From: Pseudomonadota bacterium
GTDB lineage: Bacteria > Pseudomonadota > Alphaproteobacteria > SHVP01
NCBI GenBank assembly: GCA_027622715.1
Contig: JAQBYN010000013.1
Location: 1-64,000 of the forward strand
Direction: 5' to 3'
DNA length: 64,000 nucleotides
A program made the translations under genes and the position numbers. Shown piece by piece: positions 36,114 to 47,056 of the stretch (the first letter of the stretch is position 1; each line of letters opens with the position of its first letter). The notes beneath the pieces are model-generated. The model saw nothing but the letters and a program-made list of their open reading frames with translations. It did not search any database and was not told the origin of the DNA.

Positions 36114-38174
36114 ATGTCGACGCTCAACATCGACGGCAATGAAATCACGGTCGAGGACGGCCTCACCGTACTCCAGGCCTGCGAGATCGCCGGTGCCGAG
36201 GTGCCAAGGTTCTGCTATCACGACCGTCTGTCCATCGCCGGAAATTGCCGGATGTGCTTGGTCGAGATGGAAAAATCGCCCAAGCCCATCGCGTCATGCG
36301 CCATGCCGGTCGCGAACGGCATGGTCATCTACACGAATTCCGCGTCGGTTAAGAAGGCACGTGAAGGCGTGATGGAATTCTTGCTCATCAATCATCCGCT
36401 CGACTGCCCGATTTGCGATCAGGGCGGCGAATGCGATCTGCAGGACCAGGCGATGGCGTTTGGCCGCGATCGCAACCGCTACATCGAGAACAAAAGAGCG
36501 GTGAAGGACAAAGATCTCGGGCCATTAGTCAAGACGATCATGACGCGCTGCATTCACTGCACACGGTGTATCCGCTTTGCGACGGAAGTTGCGGGCGTCG
36601 ATGAGCTCGGCGCGACCGGACGCGGCGAGGAGATGGAAGTTGGCACCTACGTAGAACGGGCGCTGACTTCCGAGCTATCGGGAAACATCATCGACCTTTG
36701 TCCGGTTGGGGCGCTGACCTCAAAACCGTATTCCTTTACCGCGCGCTCGTGGGAGCTCAGGAAAACTCAAACGATCGATGTTATGGATGCCGTCGGCAGC
36801 AATATTCGGGTCGATGCGCGGGGCCGCGAGATCATGCGAGTTCTCCCGCGGCTCAACGAAGAAATCAACGAGGAATGGATCTCCGACAAGACGCGGTTCG
36901 CGTGCGACGGTTTGCAACGCGGCCGCCTCGATAGGCCCTATGTCCGAAAGGACGGCAAGCTGGTCGCCGTTTCCTGGGCCGAAGCGTTCGAGACTATTGC
37001 GAATCGCATCCGGTCTCTCGACGGTGCTCGAATTGCGGCTATTGCCGGCGACCTTGTCGACGCCGAGGCAATGGTCGCACTCAAAGACCTTATGGGCGCA
37101 TTGGGCTCGCAACATATCGATTGCCGCCAGGACGGCGCGAAACTCGATCCCAAGGTTCGTGCAAGCTACCTGTTCAATAGCGGGATTGCCGGCATTGAAG
37201 ACTCCGACGCGTTGCTGTTGATCGGCACCAACCCTCGGTGGGAAGCACCGCTCGTCAATGCGCGAATTCGCAAGCGTTGGCTCGTCGGTAATTACCTCAT
37301 TGGCCTTGTCGGCGAGCGCCGGGATTTGACGTACCAGACAGACCATCTCGGGGCCGGCCCGGAATCGTTGCGTGATATCCTTAACGATGGCGCATTTTCC
37401 GACGCGCTGAAAAAAGCACAGCGTCCGATGCTGATCGTCGGGCAGGGCGCACTGGCGCGGCCCGACGGCGCGGCTATCCTCGATATGGCACGCGAACTCG
37501 CCGAGAAGTACGGTTTCATTACCGACGATTGGAATGGTTTCAACGTCCTGCACACCGCGGCGGCGCGCGTCGGCGGCCTCGATCTAGGATTTGTTCCCGG
37601 GCCAAACGGACAGGACGTCAACGGAATCCTTGCAGGCGTCGAGTCGGGCTCCATCGAGGTGGTCTACCTGATGGGGGCGGACGAACTCGATATGAAGCGC
37701 CTACAGAAGGCGTTTGTGATTTACCAAGGGCACCACGGTGACGCCGGTGCCGCTGGTGCGGATGTCGTGCTACCGGGCGCGGCCTACACCGAAAAAGCCG
37801 GGACCTACGTCAACACGGAGGGCAGGGTTCAGCGCGCGCTTAGGGCCGCTTTCCCGCCGGGCGAAGCGCGAGAAGATTGGGCCATTATTCGGGCGCTGTC
37901 GGAGCGCCTTCGGCACCAGCTTCCATACGATACGCTGGAGCAGGTTCGTGAACGCTTGGTCGCGGTCGCGGCGTCTTTTGGGGAACCGGACGTCCTGCCG
38001 GTACTGCCGTGGAAAACCTTTGGCATGGCTGGTGAGACTACCGCCCAGCCATTCGTCACGCCGATCACCGATTTCTATCTAACGAACGCCGTGAGTCGGG
38101 CGTCGGAGACCATGAACCAGTGCAGTGCCTCCTATGGTGCAAATGGACAGCCCGGGACGGGTACCGATGGCTAA
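36114..38174 (+). CDS. nuoG: NADH-quinone oxidoreductase subunit G
   Basis: A 686-residue subunit (75 kDa) with several clusters. The N-terminal ferredoxin domain binds 2Fe-2S ([15 protein letters not shown]). [18 protein letters not shown] and [14 protein letters not shown] provide the 4Fe-4S clusters. The molybdopterin-oxidoreductase-like C-terminal half (from about residue 220) lacks a cofactor. Length is standard for alphaproteobacteria and mitochondria. The last 8 bases overlap the nuoH start (ATGGCTAA). Confidence 0.96.
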   Translation: MSTLNIDGNEITVEDGLTVLQACEIAGAEVPRFCYHDRLSIAGNCRMCLVEMEKSPKPIASCAMPVANGMVIYTNSASVKKAREGVMEFLLINHPLDCPICDQGGECDLQDQAMAFGRDRNRYIENKRAVKDKDLGPLVKTIMTRCIHCTRCIRFATEVAGVDELGATGRGEEMEVGTYVERALTSELSGNIIDLCPVGALTSKPYSFTARSWELRKTQTIDVMDAVGSNIRVDARGREIMRVLPRLNEEINEEWISDKTRFACDGLQRGRLDRPYVRKDGKLVAVSWAEAFETIANRIRSLDGARIAAIAGDLVDAEAMVALKDLMGALGSQHIDCRQDGAKLDPKVRASYLFNSGIAGIEDSDALLLIGTNPRWEAPLVNARIRKRWLVGNYLIGLVGERRDLTYQTDHLGAGPESLRDILNDGAFSDALKKAQRPMLIVGQGALARPDGAAILDMARELAEKYGFITDDWNGFNVLHTAAARVGGLDLGFVPGPNGQDVNGILAGVESGSIEVVYLMGADELDMKRLQKAFVIYQGHHGDAGAAGADVVLPGAAYTEKAGTYVNTEGRVQRALRAAFPPGEAREDWAIIRALSERLRHQLPYDTLEQVRERLVAVAASFGEPDVLPVLPWKTFGMAGETTAQPFVTPITDFYLTNAVSRASETMNQCSASYGANGQPGTGTDG

Positions 38175-39180
38175 TTTCTGGATCGACTGGCTGGCGCCTT
38201 TTCTAATCATCGTTGCGCAGATACTCGCGGTCGCGCTGCCGGTCGCGGTAAGCGTCGCTTTCGTCGTCTACTTTGAACGAAAAGTGTTTGCCGCGATGAC
38301 GCTACGCCGTGGGCCAAACGTCGTCGGCCCCTGGGGCGTCCTTCAGTCCTTCGCCGATTTCATCAAGATATTCTTCAAAGAAACCATCATTCCGACCGGG
38401 GCCAACAAGGTCGTGTTCTTGGCCGCGCCGGTTGTGACATTCATTCTCGCCTTCATCGCATGGGCCGTTGTCCCATTCGCGCCGGGCTGGGTCATTGCCG
38501 ACATTAATGTGGGCATTCTCTACTTGTTTGCGGTTTCGTCCCTCGGCGTCTACGGCATCGTGATGGCTGGATGGGCGAGCAACTCGCGCTATCCGTTCCT
38601 CGGCGCACTCCGTTCCGCCGCTCAAATGGTGTCCTACGAAGTCTCCATGGGGTTCGTCATTGTGACGGTCCTTCTCGTCGTCGGATCGTTGAACCTTAGT
38701 GACATCGTCAAAGCCCAGGAAACCTTCTGGTTTGCCCTGCCGCTATTTCCGATGTTCATCATCTTTTTCATCTCGGCATTGGCCGAAACCAATCGCCACC
38801 CGTTTGACCTTCCTGAAGCGGAGTCTGAACTCGTGGCCGGTTACCAAGTCGAGTACTCGGCAATCGCCTTTGTTCTGTTCTTCCTTGCTGAATACGCGAA
38901 CATGATCCTAATGAGCGCGATGACGGCTATTTTGTTCTTGGGCGGTTGGCTGCCGCCATTCGATATCGCTCCGTTCACGTGGGTTCCGGGCCCGATTTGG
39001 TTCATCCTAAAAATCGTGTTCTTGCTGTTCGTGTTTGTTTGGGTGCGGGCCACATTTCCGCGCTACCGCTACGATCAGCTGATGCGGCTTGGCTGGAAGG
39101 TATTTCTACCGTTCTCACTTCTATGGGTCGTCCTCACGGCAGGTGTGCTCGTGTTTTTCGACCTTTTGCCGCAGGGATAG
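38167..39180 (+). CDS. nuoH: NADH-quinone oxidoreductase subunit H
   Basis: A 337-residue membrane subunit (ND1) with about eight helices, forming the quinone entry tunnel. Signatures are [23 protein letters not shown] near residue 38 and [25 protein letters not shown] near residue 205, the acidic cavity region. The ORF track starts 14 codons upstream inside nuoG, and ATG 38167 is preferred because it leaves the first helix ([20 protein letters not shown]) near the N-terminus. Confidence 0.96.
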   Translation: MANFWIDWLAPFLIIVAQILAVALPVAVSVAFVVYFERKVFAAMTLRRGPNVVGPWGVLQSFADFIKIFFKETIIPTGANKVVFLAAPVVTFILAFIAWAVVPFAPGWVIADINVGILYLFAVSSLGVYGIVMAGWASNSRYPFLGALRSAAQMVSYEVSMGFVIVTVLLVVGSLNLSDIVKAQETFWFALPLFPMFIIFFISALAETNRHPFDLPEAESELVAGYQVEYSAIAFVLFFLAEYANMILMSAMTAILFLGGWLPPFDIAPFTWVPGPIWFILKIVFLLFVFVWVRATFPRYRYDQLMRLGWKVFLPFSLLWVVLTAGVLVFFDLLPQG

Positions 39181-39183
39181 GCG

Positions 39184-39672
39184 ATGGCATTTCTTGACCA
39201 GGGTGTTCGTTCCCTTTTTCTTGTTGAGCTCGTCAAAGGCATGGCGCTGACGTTCAGCTACATGTTCAAGAAGAAGGTAACGATCAACTATCCTTTCGAA
39301 AAAGGTGCGTTAAGTCCGCGTTTTCGCGGTGAGCACGCATTGCGACGTTACCCGAACGGCGAGGAACGTTGTATTGCCTGCAAACTATGCGAAGCGGTTT
39401 GTCCGGCCCAGGCAATTACTATTGAAGCGGAGCCACGGGCCGACGGATCCAGGCGCACCACCCGGTACGACATAGACATGACAAAGTGCATCTATTGCGG
39501 ATTTTGTCAGGAAGCCTGCCCCGTTGATGCCATCGTCGAAGGGCCGAATTTTGAGTTCGCCGCGGAGACTCGCGAAGAACTCCTCTACGACAAAGACAAA
39601 CTTCTCGCGAACGGCGACCGGTGGGAGCGTGAAATAGCCTCCAACCTCGCCAAAGACGCGCCGTACAGGTAG
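39184..39672 (+). CDS. nuoI: NADH-quinone oxidoreductase subunit I
   Basis: A 162-residue peripheral subunit (23 kDa) with two 4Fe-4S clusters (N6a and N6b). The two ferredoxin-type Cys patterns are [12 protein letters not shown] and [16 protein letters not shown]. The N-terminal amphipathic part ([25 protein letters not shown]) contacts the membrane. It is only 3 bases after nuoH. Confidence 0.96.
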   Translation: MAFLDQGVRSLFLVELVKGMALTFSYMFKKKVTINYPFEKGALSPRFRGEHALRRYPNGEERCIACKLCEAVCPAQAITIEAEPRADGSRRTTRYDIDMTKCIYCGFCQEACPVDAIVEGPNFEFAAETREELLYDKDKLLANGDRWEREIASNLAKDAPYR

Positions 39673-39683
39673 AACGCCGCACC

Positions 39684-40298
39684 ATGATTCTTTCCGCCAT
39701 CGCATTCTACGTATTCGCCGCTATCATCATTGCGTCGGCAGTGCTGGTTGTCAGCGCGCGTAACCCGGTGCATTCCGTTTTCTTCTTGATCTTGGCCTTC
39801 TTTAATGCGGCCGGGATATTTGTACTCGCGGGGGCTGAGTTTCTGGCGATGATCTTGGTCATCGTTTATGTCGGCGCGGTCGCCGTGCTCTTCATGTTTG
39901 TCGTGATGATGCTCGATATCAACTTTGTCAGGCTGCGGGAGGGGTTCCTTCAATATCTCCCCGTGGGTGCGCTGGTAGGCATCATTCTCCTCATCGAGTT
40001 GGTCTTCATCGTCACGACGCAGGTCAATGTGCCCGAGGTCTTGGCAATTAGTGGGGCGCCGACGCCGAATATCAGCGAAGTAACGAATACGCATGCGTTG
40101 GGCCGGCTCATCTACACGCGATACATCTACCTTTTCCAGGCAGGTGGTTTGATCCTTCTGGTCGCCATGATTGGCGCGATCGTTCTGACCTTGAGAGAAC
40201 GGCCAGGCGTTCGTAAACAACGAATTTCGGATCAAGTCGGGCGCAGCCGCTCCGATTCCATCGAGATCAAAAAAGTATCCCCGGGGAACGGGATCTGA
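39684..40298 (+). CDS. nuoJ: NADH-quinone oxidoreductase subunit J
   Basis: A 204-residue membrane subunit (ND6) with about five helices. The characteristic stretch [27 protein letters not shown] lies near residues 51-77 and includes the pi-bulge helix found in ND6. The C-terminal 30 residues form a charged cytoplasmic tail. The end overlaps nuoK by TGATG. Confidence 0.95.
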   Translation: MILSAIAFYVFAAIIIASAVLVVSARNPVHSVFFLILAFFNAAGIFVLAGAEFLAMILVIVYVGAVAVLFMFVVMMLDINFVRLREGFLQYLPVGALVGIILLIELVFIVTTQVNVPEVLAISGAPTPNISEVTNTHALGRLIYTRYIYLFQAGGLILLVAMIGAIVLTLRERPGVRKQRISDQVGRSRSDSIEIKKVSPGNGI

Positions 40299-40606
40299 TG
40301 GAAATCGGGATCGGACACTACCTAACCGTCGGCGCGATTCTTTTTACGATCGGCGTGTTCGGGATTTTTCTGAACAGAAAGAACGTCATCATCATCCTGA
40401 TGTCGATTGAGCTGATTCTCCTCGCGGTCAACATCAATTTAGTTGGATTTTCCGCACACCTGAACGATCTGGTCGGGCAAGTTTTTGCAATGTTTGTTCT
40501 CACGGTCGCCGCCGCTGAGGCAGCGATCGGACTGGCAATTTTGGTGGTTTATTTCCGGAACCGGGGAACGATCGAAGTCGAAGACATAAGCGTGATGAAG
40601 GGGTAG
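40298..40606 (+). CDS. nuoK: NADH-quinone oxidoreductase subunit K
   Basis: A 102-residue membrane subunit (ND4L) with three helices. The conserved glutamates of the proton path are in [18 protein letters not shown] and in [18 protein letters not shown]. Size is standard. The start shares one base with the nuoJ stop, and nuoL follows after 6 bases. Confidence 0.96.
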   Translation: MEIGIGHYLTVGAILFTIGVFGIFLNRKNVIIILMSIELILLAVNINLVGFSAHLNDLVGQVFAMFVLTVAAAEAAIGLAILVVYFRNRGTIEVEDISVMKG

Positions 40607-40612
40607 GGGAGA

Positions 40613-42553
40613 ATGATGTTCATCCTCATTGTTTTCCTGCCCGGCATTGCGGCCCTCATTGCCGGTTTGTATGGTCGCTTGCTCGGCGATCGACCGGCCC
40701 AATTGATCACAAGTTTCGCCGTTACGCTTAGCGCGATCCTTTCAATCGTCGCCTTCTTCCAGATCACGGGCACTGATGAGGTTGAGCGAATCCAGGTTCT
40801 TCACTGGATATCCTCCGGCGGATTGGATTTTTCGTGGGCGATCCTTGTCGACCCCCTGACGGCCGTCATGTTCGTCGTTGTGAACGGCGTCTCTGCGCTG
40901 GTTCACTGGTACTCCATCGGCTACATGAGCCACGATCCCCACAAGCCGCGATTTTTTGCCTATTTGTCGCTCTTCACCTTCGCCATGCTCATGCTGGTGT
41001 CGGCTGACAATTTCGTACAATTGTTCTTCGGTTGGGAAGGCGTCGGCCTCGCGTCATATCTGCTCATCGGCTTTTGGTTCGACAAACCTGCCGCCAACGC
41101 GGCGGCAATCAAGGCCTTCCTGGTAAACCGAATCGGCGACTTCGGTTTTGCCTTGGGAATCATGGCGATCTTCCTGGTATTCAACTCCGTCGATTACGCA
41201 ACGGTGTTCGAAAAAGCGCCCGACGTTGCAGGTACATCTATCGGGTTCCTCGGCATGGAGCTCGATACGCTGACCGTCATCACCTTCTTGTTGTTTATCG
41301 GCGCGATGGGTAAATCCGCCCAAATTTTCCTGCACACGTGGCTCCCTGATGCGATGGAAGGACCGACGCCGGTTTCAGCGTTGATTCATGCCGCAACGAT
41401 GGTAACTGCGGGCGTGTTCCTTGTTGCTCGAACATCACCACTGTTCGAATTGGCTCCGATCACGTTGGGCTTTGTCACGGTCGTTGGTGCGGTGACGGCG
41501 CTTTTTGCGGGCACGGTCGCGCTCGCCCAAAACGATATCAAGCGAGTCATTGCCTATTCCACATGCAGTCAGCTGGGCTACATGTTTTTTGCTGCAGGCC
41601 TGTCGGCCTATTCAGTGGCGATTTTCCATCTCTTCACCCATGCGTTTTTCAAGGCGCTGTTGTTCCTCGGCGCAGGCTCGGTCATCCATGCGATGTCCGA
41701 CGAGCAGGATATGCGCCGGATGGGCGGTCTGTTTAGCCTCATGCCATTGACCGGTACCATGATGTGGATTGGTTCGATTTCATTGGCCGGAATTGGCATA
41801 TCCGGAGTCTTTGGATTCTCCGGTTTCTATTCAAAAGACCTGATTCTTGAGGTCGCATGGGCATCGGACGCCTTTGGCGCCAACCTGGCCTATTGGGTCG
41901 GGCTGGCGGTCGCACTCTTAACGGCCCTCTATTCCGGTCGCCTTCTGTTTATGACTTTTCATGGCAAGGCCCGCGCCAGCCAGTCTGCGATGGCGCACGC
42001 CCACGAAGCACCGTTGAGCATGAACATCCCGAATATGGTGCTTACCCTTGGTGCGGTACTGGCGGGGATATTCGCGGTCCACGGCTTCACGGAAAGCGAA
42101 GAGTTCTGGGGCGACTCTTTGTTCATGCTGGAGGAAAGCGTCGCCATTCTTGAGGCCGCCCATCACCTGCCGTTCTGGGTGAAGATGATCCCAGTGCTCG
42201 CCGGACTACTAGGGTTGCTTTTGGCTTGGTATTTCTACATTCGGCGCCCGGACTTGCCCGCGAAGATCGCTGAAGCCAACCGGCCGCTCTACCAGTTTCT
42301 CCTGAACAAGTGGTACTTCGACGAGATTTATGAGGCGCTGCTGGTTCGGCCGATGAAGCTCCTCGGGTATGCGCTTTGGCGGATTGGCGATGGACGCATT
42401 ATTGATGGCTTCGGCCCAGATGGTTTTGCCGCCCTGGTCATGGGCTTGGCCCGCCGATCTGCTGCCCTGCAATCTGGATTCCTCTACCATTATGCTTTCG
42501 CGATGCTGATCGGGGTTGCGGTCCTGGTTTCCTGGTTCCTTTTCTTCGGTTAG
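40613..42553 (+). CDS. nuoL: NADH-quinone oxidoreductase subunit L
   Basis: A 646-residue antiporter-like proton pump (ND5) with 14-16 helices and the long C-terminal lateral helix (from about residue 525, LPFWVKMIPVLAGLLGLLLAWYF onward). The pump core shows ELFFGWEGVGLASYLLIGF-type and HTWLPDAMEGPTPVSALIHAATMVTAGVFLVAR segments with the key Lys and His residues. The start could also be the second ATG at 40616, which is better spaced from the GGGGAG upstream. The nuoL-nuoM gap is 6 bases. Confidence 0.96.
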   Translation: MMFILIVFLPGIAALIAGLYGRLLGDRPAQLITSFAVTLSAILSIVAFFQITGTDEVERIQVLHWISSGGLDFSWAILVDPLTAVMFVVVNGVSALVHWYSIGYMSHDPHKPRFFAYLSLFTFAMLMLVSADNFVQLFFGWEGVGLASYLLIGFWFDKPAANAAAIKAFLVNRIGDFGFALGIMAIFLVFNSVDYATVFEKAPDVAGTSIGFLGMELDTLTVITFLLFIGAMGKSAQIFLHTWLPDAMEGPTPVSALIHAATMVTAGVFLVARTSPLFELAPITLGFVTVVGAVTALFAGTVALAQNDIKRVIAYSTCSQLGYMFFAAGLSAYSVAIFHLFTHAFFKALLFLGAGSVIHAMSDEQDMRRMGGLFSLMPLTGTMMWIGSISLAGIGISGVFGFSGFYSKDLILEVAWASDAFGANLAYWVGLAVALLTALYSGRLLFMTFHGKARASQSAMAHAHEAPLSMNIPNMVLTLGAVLAGIFAVHGFTESEEFWGDSLFMLEESVAILEAAHHLPFWVKMIPVLAGLLGLLLAWYFYIRRPDLPAKIAEANRPLYQFLLNKWYFDEIYEALLVRPMKLLGYALWRIGDGRIIDGFGPDGFAALVMGLARRSAALQSGFLYHYAFAMLIGVAVLVSWFLFFG

Positions 42554-42559
42554 CACCCA

Positions 42560-44071
42560 ATGTCTGATTGGCCTCTTCTCTCGCTCGTCATTTTCGTGCC
42601 CCTCGTGGGCGCGTTGTTCATCCTGATGATTCGAGGGGACGACGCGATCGTCGCCCGCAATGCAAAGTTCGTTGCGCTTTGGACCACTCTTGGAAACTTC
42701 ATCCTTTCCATACCGTTGTGGGCCGGGTTCGATACTCAGGACGCGGGTTTTCAGTTCGTCGAGCGCTACGCATGGCTATCGGACTCGATCACCTACCATG
42801 TGGGCATCGACGGCATCTCGATGCTCTTCATCATCTTGTCCACGTTCTTGATGCCAATCTGTGTCCTGGCGAGCTGGGATTCGATCAAGACGAGGGTCAA
42901 GGAATACATGATCGCCTTTCTGGTCATGGAAACGACCATGATCGGCGTGTTCTCCTCACTCGATTTTGTTCTGTTCTATTTGTTCTTCGAGGGCGGCCTT
43001 ATCCCGATGTTCCTGATCATCGGGATTTGGGGTGGCGCAAATCGGATCTACGCGACGTTCAAGTTCTTCCTCTACACGTTGCTTGGTTCGGTCCTGATGT
43101 TGTTGGCCATCATGGCCATGTTCTTCGAAGCCGGGACAACCGACATACCGACCCTGATCGCACACGGGTTCGATCCGTCGCTGCAGAATTGGTTGTGGCT
43201 TGCCTTCCTCGCATCCTTTGCCGTCAAGGTTCCGATGTGGCCGGTGCATACGTGGTTGCCCGATGCCCACGTTGAAGCGCCGACGGCCGGCTCTGTCATT
43301 CTGGCTGCCGTGCTCCTCAAAATGGGAGCATATGGGTTCTTGCGGTTCTCCATCCCCATGCTCCCCGACGCGACTGTCTATTTCACGCCGCTGATCTTCA
43401 CGCTAAGCGTTATCGCGGTGATCTACGCCTCACTGGTCGCGTTGATGCAGGAGGACATGAAGAAGCTCGTGGCCTATTCCTCTGTCGCGCATATGGGTTT
43501 CGTAACGATCGGGATATTCACGTTTACCCAGCAGGGTATAGAGGGCGGCATTTTTCAGATGCTCAGCCACGGCTTAATTTCCGGTGCACTATTTCTCTGC
43601 GTCGGGATTGTTTATGACCGCATGCATACCCGCCAAATCGCGAGTTACGGCGGGCTAGTCCACCGAATGCCGCGCTACGCCGCCTTTTTTATGATCTTTA
43701 CGCTGGCAAACGTCGGCCTCCCCGGAACCTCAGGTTTTGTGGGTGAGTTTCTGGTGCTCGTCGGCGTATTCCAAGTCAATACGTGGGTCGCACTCCTCGC
43801 AACCTCGGGCATTATTCTCAGCGCGGGCTACGCCCTGTGGCTCTATCGTCGGGTCATCTTCGGGGTACTCGATAAAGCTGAGTTAAAGAGCATCCTCGAT
43901 CTTACCCCACGCGAAGTCGCGATCCTCGCGCCCCTCTTAGGCGCGGTCGTCTTCTTTGGCGTTTACCCTCAGCCCCTGCTCGAGGTGATGCATGTGTCGG
44001 TAGAAAACCTCATCACTCAGCACCAAGCGGCTCTCGAGATAGCGCGTTCGGTTCTCGTGGCCGGAAAGTAG
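42560..44071 (+). CDS. nuoM: NADH-quinone oxidoreductase subunit M
   Basis: A 503-residue antiporter-like subunit (ND4). Family segments are [61 protein letters not shown] and the Lys-containing [19 protein letters not shown]. It carries one of the proton paths of the membrane arm. It ends 4 bases before nuoN. Confidence 0.96.
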   Translation: MSDWPLLSLVIFVPLVGALFILMIRGDDAIVARNAKFVALWTTLGNFILSIPLWAGFDTQDAGFQFVERYAWLSDSITYHVGIDGISMLFIILSTFLMPICVLASWDSIKTRVKEYMIAFLVMETTMIGVFSSLDFVLFYLFFEGGLIPMFLIIGIWGGANRIYATFKFFLYTLLGSVLMLLAIMAMFFEAGTTDIPTLIAHGFDPSLQNWLWLAFLASFAVKVPMWPVHTWLPDAHVEAPTAGSVILAAVLLKMGAYGFLRFSIPMLPDATVYFTPLIFTLSVIAVIYASLVALMQEDMKKLVAYSSVAHMGFVTIGIFTFTQQGIEGGIFQMLSHGLISGALFLCVGIVYDRMHTRQIASYGGLVHRMPRYAAFFMIFTLANVGLPGTSGFVGEFLVLVGVFQVNTWVALLATSGIILSAGYALWLYRRVIFGVLDKAELKSILDLTPREVAILAPLLGAVVFFGVYPQPLLEVMHVSVENLITQHQAALEIARSVLVAGK

Positions 44072-44075
44072 CGCG

Positions 44076-45527
44076 ATGCCGCAAGCTCCTGTTCCAGACA
44101 TCCTGCCGGCCCTGCCGGAAATCTGGCTCGCTGTTGCAGCGATGCTTTTGCTGATGGTCGGCGCGTTCCGCGGGAACGCCAGTACGCGGATGGTGTCTTG
44201 GCTAGCGGTCGTTGCTGTGGCTATCGCATTTGTTCTGGTTCTTTCAGGCTCAAAAGAAACGGGCACAACCTTCGCAGGCATGTTCGTCGTCGACTCGTTT
44301 TCGACATTTGCTAAGGAGCTAATCCTCGTCGGCACTGCGGCCACTTTGGTCATGTCGATGGACTACATTCGCCGGGAAGGCATGGAACGCTTTGAGTTCC
44401 CGGTGCTCATCCTCTTGGCCACCATCGGCATGATGATGATGGTTTCGGCCAACGACTTGATTTCGCTCTACGTGGGCATCGAGCTTCAAAGTTTGGCACT
44501 TTATGTCATCGCCGCTTTCAAGCGAGACACGCTCAAATCCACAGAGGCAGGCCTTAAGTACTTCGTTCTCGGCGCGCTCTCTTCGGGCATGCTTCTCTAC
44601 GGTGCGTCGCTGATTTATGGGTTCACCGGGTCCACAAACTTTGAGGCTATTGGCGCCCTCTATACGCAGGCAGGGCAAGAACCATCGATCGGACTGATTG
44701 TCGGACTGGTGTTCTTGATTTCCGGCTTGGCATTCAAGGTTTCTGCGGTGCCGTTCCATATGTGGACGCCGGATGTCTACGAGGGCGCATCGACCCCGGC
44801 CACGGCTTTTTTCGCTATTGCCCCGAAAGTCGCGGCGATGACTCTTTTGGTCCGCGTCTTAATCGCGCCGTTCTTTGGCGCGGTCGACGACTGGCAACAG
44901 ATCATCACCTTAATAGCCATTCTATCTATGGGATACGGGGCGTTCGCCGCGCTGCGCCAAGCCAACATCAAACGCCTCATGGCCTACAGCTCTATCGGTC
45001 ACATGGGTTTTGCCTTGGTCGGCTTGGCCGCAGGTACCGAACAAGGTGTCCAGAGCGTTCTTATCTATTTGCTGATTTACTTGGTCATGAATATCGGGGC
45101 CTTTGCGGCCATCCTCACAATGCGCGTGAAGGGTCAAATGGTCGAGGGGATCGACGACCTTGCTGGCCTCGGCAGAAATAACCCGATGCTGGCTTTGGTC
45201 CTAGCCATCCTATTTTTCTCGTTGGCAGGCATCCCTCCGTTGGCGGGGTTCTTCGGAAAATTCTACGTCTTCCTCGCCGCGATCGACGCCCAGCTCTACA
45301 CCCTCGCGGTCCTCGGCGTCCTTTCGAGCGTCGTTGGCGCGTACTACTACCTCCGGATCATCAAGGTCATGTATTTTGACGAGCCAGCCGAATCCTTCGA
45401 GCGCCCGATTGGACGCGAAATGACATTGATCCTCGGCGCATCGACCCTATTCACCGCTTTCTTTGTCGTCTTCCCGGGCCCATTTTTGGCCTGGACACAG
45501 CAAGCGGCGGCCGCGCTGCTTCCTTGA
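44076..45527 (+). CDS. nuoN: NADH-quinone oxidoreductase subunit N
   Basis: A 483-residue antiporter-like subunit (ND2). Marks are [56 protein letters not shown] and [21 protein letters not shown]. It completes the 14-gene set, so this complex I is full length with no missing subunit. Its stop overlaps the TTG start of the biotin ligase gene. Confidence 0.96.
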   Translation: MPQAPVPDILPALPEIWLAVAAMLLLMVGAFRGNASTRMVSWLAVVAVAIAFVLVLSGSKETGTTFAGMFVVDSFSTFAKELILVGTAATLVMSMDYIRREGMERFEFPVLILLATIGMMMMVSANDLISLYVGIELQSLALYVIAAFKRDTLKSTEAGLKYFVLGALSSGMLLYGASLIYGFTGSTNFEAIGALYTQAGQEPSIGLIVGLVFLISGLAFKVSAVPFHMWTPDVYEGASTPATAFFAIAPKVAAMTLLVRVLIAPFFGAVDDWQQIITLIAILSMGYGAFAALRQANIKRLMAYSSIGHMGFALVGLAAGTEQGVQSVLIYLLIYLVMNIGAFAAILTMRVKGQMVEGIDDLAGLGRNNPMLALVLAILFFSLAGIPPLAGFFGKFYVFLAAIDAQLYTLAVLGVLSSVVGAYYYLRIIKVMYFDEPAESFERPIGREMTLILGASTLFTAFFVVFPGPFLAWTQQAAAALLP

Positions 45528-46276
45528 GCAAGATCGTCGCCGATTTCTTCATTCGGCACGCGCTCGACCAGACCCGCAGTACCAACGATATCGCGCGGGA
45601 ACTCGCTGAAATGGGCGCGCCGGAAGGCATGTTGGTTACCGCGCGCCGCCAGACAGCCGGACGGGGCAGGCGGGGTAACGCCTGGGAATCAACCGAGGGA
45701 AACGTTTTTCTCTCTCTCGTTTTGCGTCCCCAGGGCTCCGCCCAAGTCGCGGCGCAGGTTTCCTTCGTGATGGCAAATGCAGTGCGCGAGTTGGTTGCTC
45801 ACCGCATACCCGGCGTTCCGATCCAATTGAAATGGCCAAATGACGTACTGTGTGACGGGAAGAAAATCTCGGGCATCCTTCTGGAAGCTGGGGCCCCGTC
45901 CGACGGCGGCATCGCGTGGTTGATCGCCGGACTCGGAATCAATGTCTCGACAAAGCCGGCGTCTCGAACAGACGCAACGGCTTTGCACTATGAAGGTGAC
46001 ACGAGGAGCGATGCCGATACTGTGATTGCTGACTTCTGCGAACGGTTCTTGTCTTGGTATGAGAAGTGGCAACTGGATGGCTTCGAGGCGGTCCGTACGG
46101 CCTGGTTGGCCCACGCACACGGTCTAGCGCGGCCGATACAGATCCGTCTGCCGCATGAGATCATTGACGCGATCTTTGACGGCGTCGACGAAACTGGCGC
46201 ACTCTTGGCGCGACTGGCCGACGGGAGCCTTAGAAAAGTGACCGGCGGTGAAGTCTATTTCGGCTCTCCTGGATAA
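45524..46276 (+). CDS. birA: Biotin--[acetyl-CoA-carboxylase] ligase
   Basis: A 250-residue monofunctional biotin protein ligase that attaches biotin to carboxylase carrier domains. The biotinoyl-AMP loop is [13 protein letters not shown] near residues 44-56, and the [17 protein letters not shown] segment holds the catalytic Lys and the ATP site. There is no N-terminal helix-turn-helix, so unlike E. coli BirA it cannot act as a repressor. The start is TTG at 45524, overlapping the nuoN stop by 4 bases, which ties it to the nuo transcript. coaX begins 4 bases after its stop. Confidence 0.93.
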   Translation: MSKIVADFFIRHALDQTRSTNDIARELAEMGAPEGMLVTARRQTAGRGRRGNAWESTEGNVFLSLVLRPQGSAQVAAQVSFVMANAVRELVAHRIPGVPIQLKWPNDVLCDGKKISGILLEAGAPSDGGIAWLIAGLGINVSTKPASRTDATALHYEGDTRSDADTVIADFCERFLSWYEKWQLDGFEAVRTAWLAHAHGLARPIQIRLPHEIIDAIFDGVDETGALLARLADGSLRKVTGGEVYFGSPG

Positions 46277-46280
46277 GACG

Positions 46281-47054
46281 ATGCTGCTGGCAATTGATTC
46301 GGGCAATACCAACATCGTGTTCGCGGTGTACGACGGTGACACGAGAAAGGGCTTGTGGCGCGCCGCCACCGCACAAGCGCGGACGGCCGATGACTACGCC
46401 GTCTGGCTTTCAAGCCTGATGAGAATGCGCGACATCGAAGCCAGCCAAATCACTGACGCAATCATATGTAGCGTCGTCCCGCATGCGCTATTCGATCTAA
46501 AGCTGCTATGCACCGGTTTCTTTGGATGCGACGCAGTCATCGTCAGTCGCCATCTCGATCTCGGGATAAAAGTGTCAATTGAAGATCCTGGTTCTGCGGG
46601 GGCCGACCGATTGGCCAATGCGGTTGCCGTCAACAAGAAATATGGCGGGCCAGCCATCGTGCTCGATTTTGGCACCGGCACCACATTCGACGTTGTCGAT
46701 AAGGCTGGGAACTATTGCGGCGGCGTGATCGCGCCCGGCATTAATCTGTCCTTGAAAGCACTTCATGATGCGGCCGCTCATTTGCCCCGAATCGAAGTGG
46801 CGCGACCCACAAAAGTCATTGGCGGGGACACGGTGGGCGCAATGCAGTCGGGCGTATTCTGGGGGTATCTCGGCCTTATCGAAGGCCTGATCGGTAGAAT
46901 ATCGGCGGAATTCAGAAGTCCAATGAAGGTAATTGCAACAGGCGGTCTCGCGCCGATATTCGCTGGCGCCACGGACGTCATCACTGAGGTCGACTCGGAT
47001 ATCACCCTGACCGGGATAGTCGAAATTTGGAAGCGCGCGAAAGGAATCATCTAG
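46281..47054 (+). CDS. coaX: Type III pantothenate kinase
   Basis: Phosphorylates pantothenate in the first step of CoA synthesis. The ATG at 46281 gives 257 residues. The ORF track start (46248) lies inside birA. Type III signatures are LLAIDSGNTNIVFAVYDG (phosphate-binding motif), PGSAGADRLANAVAV and VLDFGTGTTFDVVD, the last with the catalytic Asp region. Members of this type resist feedback inhibition by CoA and need a monovalent cation. The birA-coaX pair recurs next to nuo operons in alphaproteobacteria. Confidence 0.95.
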   Translation: MLLAIDSGNTNIVFAVYDGDTRKGLWRAATAQARTADDYAVWLSSLMRMRDIEASQITDAIICSVVPHALFDLKLLCTGFFGCDAVIVSRHLDLGIKVSIEDPGSAGADRLANAVAVNKKYGGPAIVLDFGTGTTFDVVDKAGNYCGGVIAPGINLSLKALHDAAAHLPRIEVARPTKVIGGDTVGAMQSGVFWGYLGLIEGLIGRISAEFRSPMKVIATGGLAPIFAGATDVITEVDSDITLTGIVEIWKRAKGII

Positions 47055-47056
47055 GG